A stretch of 15,295 bases of DNA from an uncultured Ruminococcus sp. (GTDB lineage: Bacteria > Bacillota > Clostridia > Oscillospirales > Ruminococcaceae): positions 1 through 15,295 of the forward strand of contig CAMNFW010000022.1 of assembly GCA_946537565.1 (NCBI GenBank), given 5' to 3'. Below, in pieces: positions 12,476-15,295 of the stretch; position 1 is the stretch's first letter; every line of letters begins with the position of its first letter. Under the pieces are notes generated by a model that did no database searches, was not told the DNA's origin, and worked only from the letters and a program-made list of their open reading frames with translations. The position numbers and the translations under genes are program-made.

Positions 12476-15295
12476 GTGAAAGCGCTAAGAAATAATATTT
12501 TCACCAGAATATCAGCTTTTATTATGAGCATGATAATTGTATTATCTTTTGTGTCAGATCCTGCAATGAAGGTTTTTGCAGATGAGCTGCTTACTGAACA
12601 GACCGGGGAAGAGATAATTGCGCCGGAGGGACTGGAGCATCAGACTATCAGTTCGCTTCCAGGTGAAGATGAAGCAGAGGTCGTAACCCTTGACGGTCTG
12701 ATGCCTGTAAACGCTGAGGTCAGCGTACAGTCCAGCACCGAATATTCAGGCGATAATCTTTTTGCATATAATATTTCAATTACCGATCAGAATGGTATGG
12801 AATTTCAGCCCGGAAGCGGCGAGCCGATCAAGGTGGAGATCGCAAATTCCGCTATAACTGATGCTCAGGAGGCGAATCAGAAGCTCCGCCTGTGGCACAT
12901 TGATGACAGCGGCCTGCGTGAGGAGATCAAGAATTTCAAGATAGACAACGGCAGGATCATTTTTGAAGCCTCCGGATTTTCAGTTTATGAGGTGGATAAC
13001 GGAGAACCGGCACTCAGGACATATAAGTTCCTTATGCCTGGAAATCCCCAGGATAACAGCAATTATGCTGCTTACTATTATCATACAGGCAGTAAGAAAG
13101 AGGACGGCAGCTATAAGGAGATATGCAGCCAGACTATTAAAAACGGCGAGAGTCTGATATTCCCCCAGCTGCCTGCTGATATCGACAGCAAGTATACGTT
13201 CATCGGCTGGTTTGTGGGAAGCGGCGGCACTCCGGGTACTCAGCAGCTTGATTTTAATAATATCCCTGCTGTTACGCAGAATGAGACTGTGGAGCTGTAT
13301 GCAGTTTTTGAGTCCTGTGTGTATGCGATATTTCATGAGCAGTACAACGGCAGAACAGATTCATTTCCGGTTTTTGCAACACGCCGTGGCAAGCTGGTTT
13401 ACAACGAGGACACCTCTCAGCTGGAAGCAGAATTTGAATTTGACGATCTTAAAGTAATATATGACGATGAGGAAAAAGAGGAAGGCGCACCGCCTTCAAT
13501 GCAGTTCGTAGGCTGGACAACTGAACCGATTAAGGATTATAAGACCGGCGAGACAGCTGAGAAGCTGACGAGCCCTCATACATTCCTGGTATATGAGGAT
13601 TCTCCTGACAAATCTATCCGTCTGTATCCTATCTTTGAACCGATACGCTGGCTTGAATTTGACTCCAACGGTTCAGGTGCAACGTATATCCCGCCAAAAT
13701 CTTTCACTAAGGATGAGGGTACTACTTTTGATAACAGCATACCCGTTCGTCCGGGATATGTTTTCGACGGCTGGTACACCGAAAAGATCGGCGGCACTAA
13801 GGTGACAGATGAAAATCAGAATCTTATCCCGTCAGTCAGCACAAATGAACTGGAAGTCAGGGACGGAAAGCTTTTTGTCAAGGAACCTAATATCACCGCT
13901 AAGCTTTATGCCCGCTGGATTCCGGGAGATTCAAAGTATACCGTTATCATCTGGAAACAGAAGGAATCCGATGACAAGAACGCTTCTTCCAAAACCTATG
14001 ACTACGCTGAAAGCTATACATTTAAAGATGGTATAAAAACTGAACAGTCAGTATCAGTAGCCGATGAATTCAAAAACAAGGACTATACCGGCTTCTATTA
14101 TTCCCACTGTGATGATTCAAAGAAAGTCGCCGGAAACGGTTCAACTGTACTTAATGTATATTATGACAGATGCCCGGTGGTATACAAGTTTTTGAGTTCA
14201 GGCAATAATAATGCCTCAACTCTTTATACTTGGACCGGACTTTACGGACAAAAGATATCAAAGTATAACTATACCTGGGACAGCACCAATTACTGGAGAT
14301 ACAAAAAAAGCGGTACTGGTATTACTTATCTGGAATCCTTCAACTCGATAGTCAGTGACGATTCAAATTACGATCAAACATCACATACCTATACAACAGA
14401 GATATATGATGCCGGAAACAACAGCCAATACCAGATAATCCATGTATTGCAGGATCTTGACGGAAACTATGACCTGAATAATACTGATCTGGTGTATATT
14501 ACAAATGCTTCGAGCGGAGACGTTACCTTCAATTTCACCAATAAATTTGAAGGCTTTATGGTGTATGGATATTCCCGTGATACGTTTACATCAGATCCGC
14601 CCAATAATGCTATTGACCGCAGTGAAGCCGATGAACCCGGAAAAGTTAAGAGCGTTTCACTGAACAAACAGAATCTTTATGTTTATCACAAGCGCCGGTC
14701 ATATAATCTTGATTTTGTAGATTCTGTGACAAAGCAGGTCTACCAGTCCTCTGTGGTGCTGTATCAGGAACCGATAGCTGGCTACAGACCGGCAAATCCG
14801 AATACTCCGCCTACACCCGGCTATACCTTTACAAACTGGTACTCCAATGAAGCGTGCAGCAGCAATGCGGCAATTGATTTCGACGGCACCATAATGCCGA
14901 ATGCCAACATGATCGTTTATGCCGGCTGGGATACTATCTGGTTCAGGGTAGAGATCGACCCCAACGGCGGTGAGCTTTCTTCTACACAGTCTACATTTTT
15001 CTGGGAACCTTACAACGGCGATCCTATCGAGGAATACCTGACTGTTTCAAGAAACTATGAAGCTGATGTCAATGGTACATATTATTATGCAAAGCATGAC
15101 AGAGAATATTACGGTCTCGGTGATGCGTGGGAATCAAGAGAGGATTCTATCACTGACAGAGGAGCATACTATACCAGTGACATTACCCAGGCTGCCAGTG
15201 CTACCCGTTACAGAGAAGCGCCCGGTGCATACCGCTATCTTGGCTGGTATGAAGTCGATCCGGAAACAGGCGCAGAAACACCATATTATTTCGGA
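12476..15295 (+). CDS. Large secreted surface protein with InlB-like B-repeats (3' end outside window)
   Basis: An open frame of 940 codons runs to the window edge without a stop. It begins with GTG and a signal peptide (1-35; basic start, hydrophobic core at about 12-28, VFA-DE). Residues about 75-180 form a beta-rich N-terminal region (LFAYNISITDQNGMEFQP, LRLWHIDD, FEASGFSVYEV). Then come divergent beta-grasp modules of the Listeria-Bacteroides/InlB B-repeat kind, marked by YTFIGWF (about 239), FVGWTTEP (about 343), YVFDGWYTEK (428), YTFTNWYSNE (783) and YLGWYEV (about 920), each ending in segments such as KLYARW or MIVYAGW. Such proteins are usually wall-anchored adhesins. The sorting motif should be at the missing C-terminus. 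It lies 29 bp after the sortase, in one operon. Adhesin or pilin function is inferred. Confidence 0.88.
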   Translation, partial: MKALRNNIFTRISAFIMSMIIVLSFVSDPAMKVFADELLTEQTGEEIIAPEGLEHQTISSLPGEDEAEVVTLDGLMPVNAEVSVQSSTEYSGDNLFAYNISITDQNGMEFQPGSGEPIKVEIANSAITDAQEANQKLRLWHIDDSGLREEIKNFKIDNGRIIFEASGFSVYEVDNGEPALRTYKFLMPGNPQDNSNYAAYYYHTGSKKEDGSYKEICSQTIKNGESLIFPQLPADIDSKYTFIGWFVGSGGTPGTQQLDFNNIPAVTQNETVELYAVFESCVYAIFHEQYNGRTDSFPVFATRRGKLVYNEDTSQLEAEFEFDDLKVIYDDEEKEEGAPPSMQFVGWTTEPIKDYKTGETAEKLTSPHTFLVYEDSPDKSIRLYPIFEPIRWLEFDSNGSGATYIPPKSFTKDEGTTFDNSIPVRPGYVFDGWYTEKIGGTKVTDENQNLIPSVSTNELEVRDGKLFVKEPNITAKLYARWIPGDSKYTVIIWKQKESDDKNASSKTYDYAESYTFKDGIKTEQSVSVADEFKNKDYTGFYYSHCDDSKKVAGNGSTVLNVYYDRCPVVYKFLSSGNNNASTLYTWTGLYGQKISKYNYTWDSTNYWRYKKSGTGITYLESFNSIVSDDSNYDQTSHTYTTEIYDAGNNSQYQIIHVLQDLDGNYDLNNTDLVYITNASSGDVTFNFTNKFEGFMVYGYSRDTFTSDPPNNAIDRSEADEPGKVKSVSLNKQNLYVYHKRRSYNLDFVDSVTKQVYQSSVVLYQEPIAGYRPANPNTPPTPGYTFTNWYSNEACSSNAAIDFDGTIMPNANMIVYAGWDTIWFRVEIDPNGGELSSTQSTFFWEPYNGDPIEEYLTVSRNYEADVNGTYYYAKHDREYYGLGDAWESREDSITDRGAYYTSDITQAASATRYREAPGAYRYLGWYEVDPETGAETPYYFG

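Noticed and set aside
13593..14036. Short + strand open frames inside the large surface gene
   Set aside because: They are out of frame with a continuous 940-codon frame that has a signal peptide and recognisable repeat motifs.

Overview
The window looks like chromosomal DNA of an anaerobic, fibre-degrading Firmicute of the Ruminococcus type. The strongest clue is a secreted family 9 cellulase with a C-terminal dockerin, whose catalytic domain and dockerin resemble those of Ruminococcus cellulosomal enzymes. Strong Shine-Dalgarno sequences, TTGACA/TATAAT promoters (often with an extended -10), GTG and TTG starts and moderate-to-low GC fit this. All recognisable genes are on the + strand. I see no tRNA, rRNA, CRISPR array, transposase or phage gene.

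Layout. 1-170 is a block of adjacent inverted repeats without a gene. 170-449 is AT-rich and carries two tandem promoters. 450-3557 holds a TrpR-superfamily (YerC-like) regulator followed 21 bp later by the GH9-CBM3c-dockerin cellulase, so the two are probably co-transcribed. 3558-3769 is a structured intergenic region with competing stems that ends in a strong terminator. 3770-5633 is a self-contained unit: perfect consensus promoter, 7TM-PAS-like-HD-GYP protein with a TTG start, hairpin. 5711-6431 is a second such unit, encoding a flavin-reductase-like protein. 6432-8209 holds endonuclease V and an ankyrin-repeat protein.

8274-10351 is a two-component system: a LytS/YesM-type membrane histidine kinase whose stop overlaps the start of a response regulator with a winged-helix (SARP/OmpR-like) output domain. 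Directly downstream, 10493-15295 holds a tight three-gene surface-display operon: a signal-peptidase-like protein that has lost both catalytic residues, a class B-like sortase with a long C-terminal membrane extension, and a very large secreted repeat protein that runs off the window end. This combination resembles the SipA plus class B sortase arrangement of some streptococcal pilus islands, and it is the most interesting part of the window.

How the genes may work together: the cellulase is exported and docks to a cellulosome scaffold. The HD-GYP protein probably degrades cyclic di-GMP. The two-component system, being adjacent, is the natural candidate regulator of the surface-fibre operon. 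That regulatory link is inference only.
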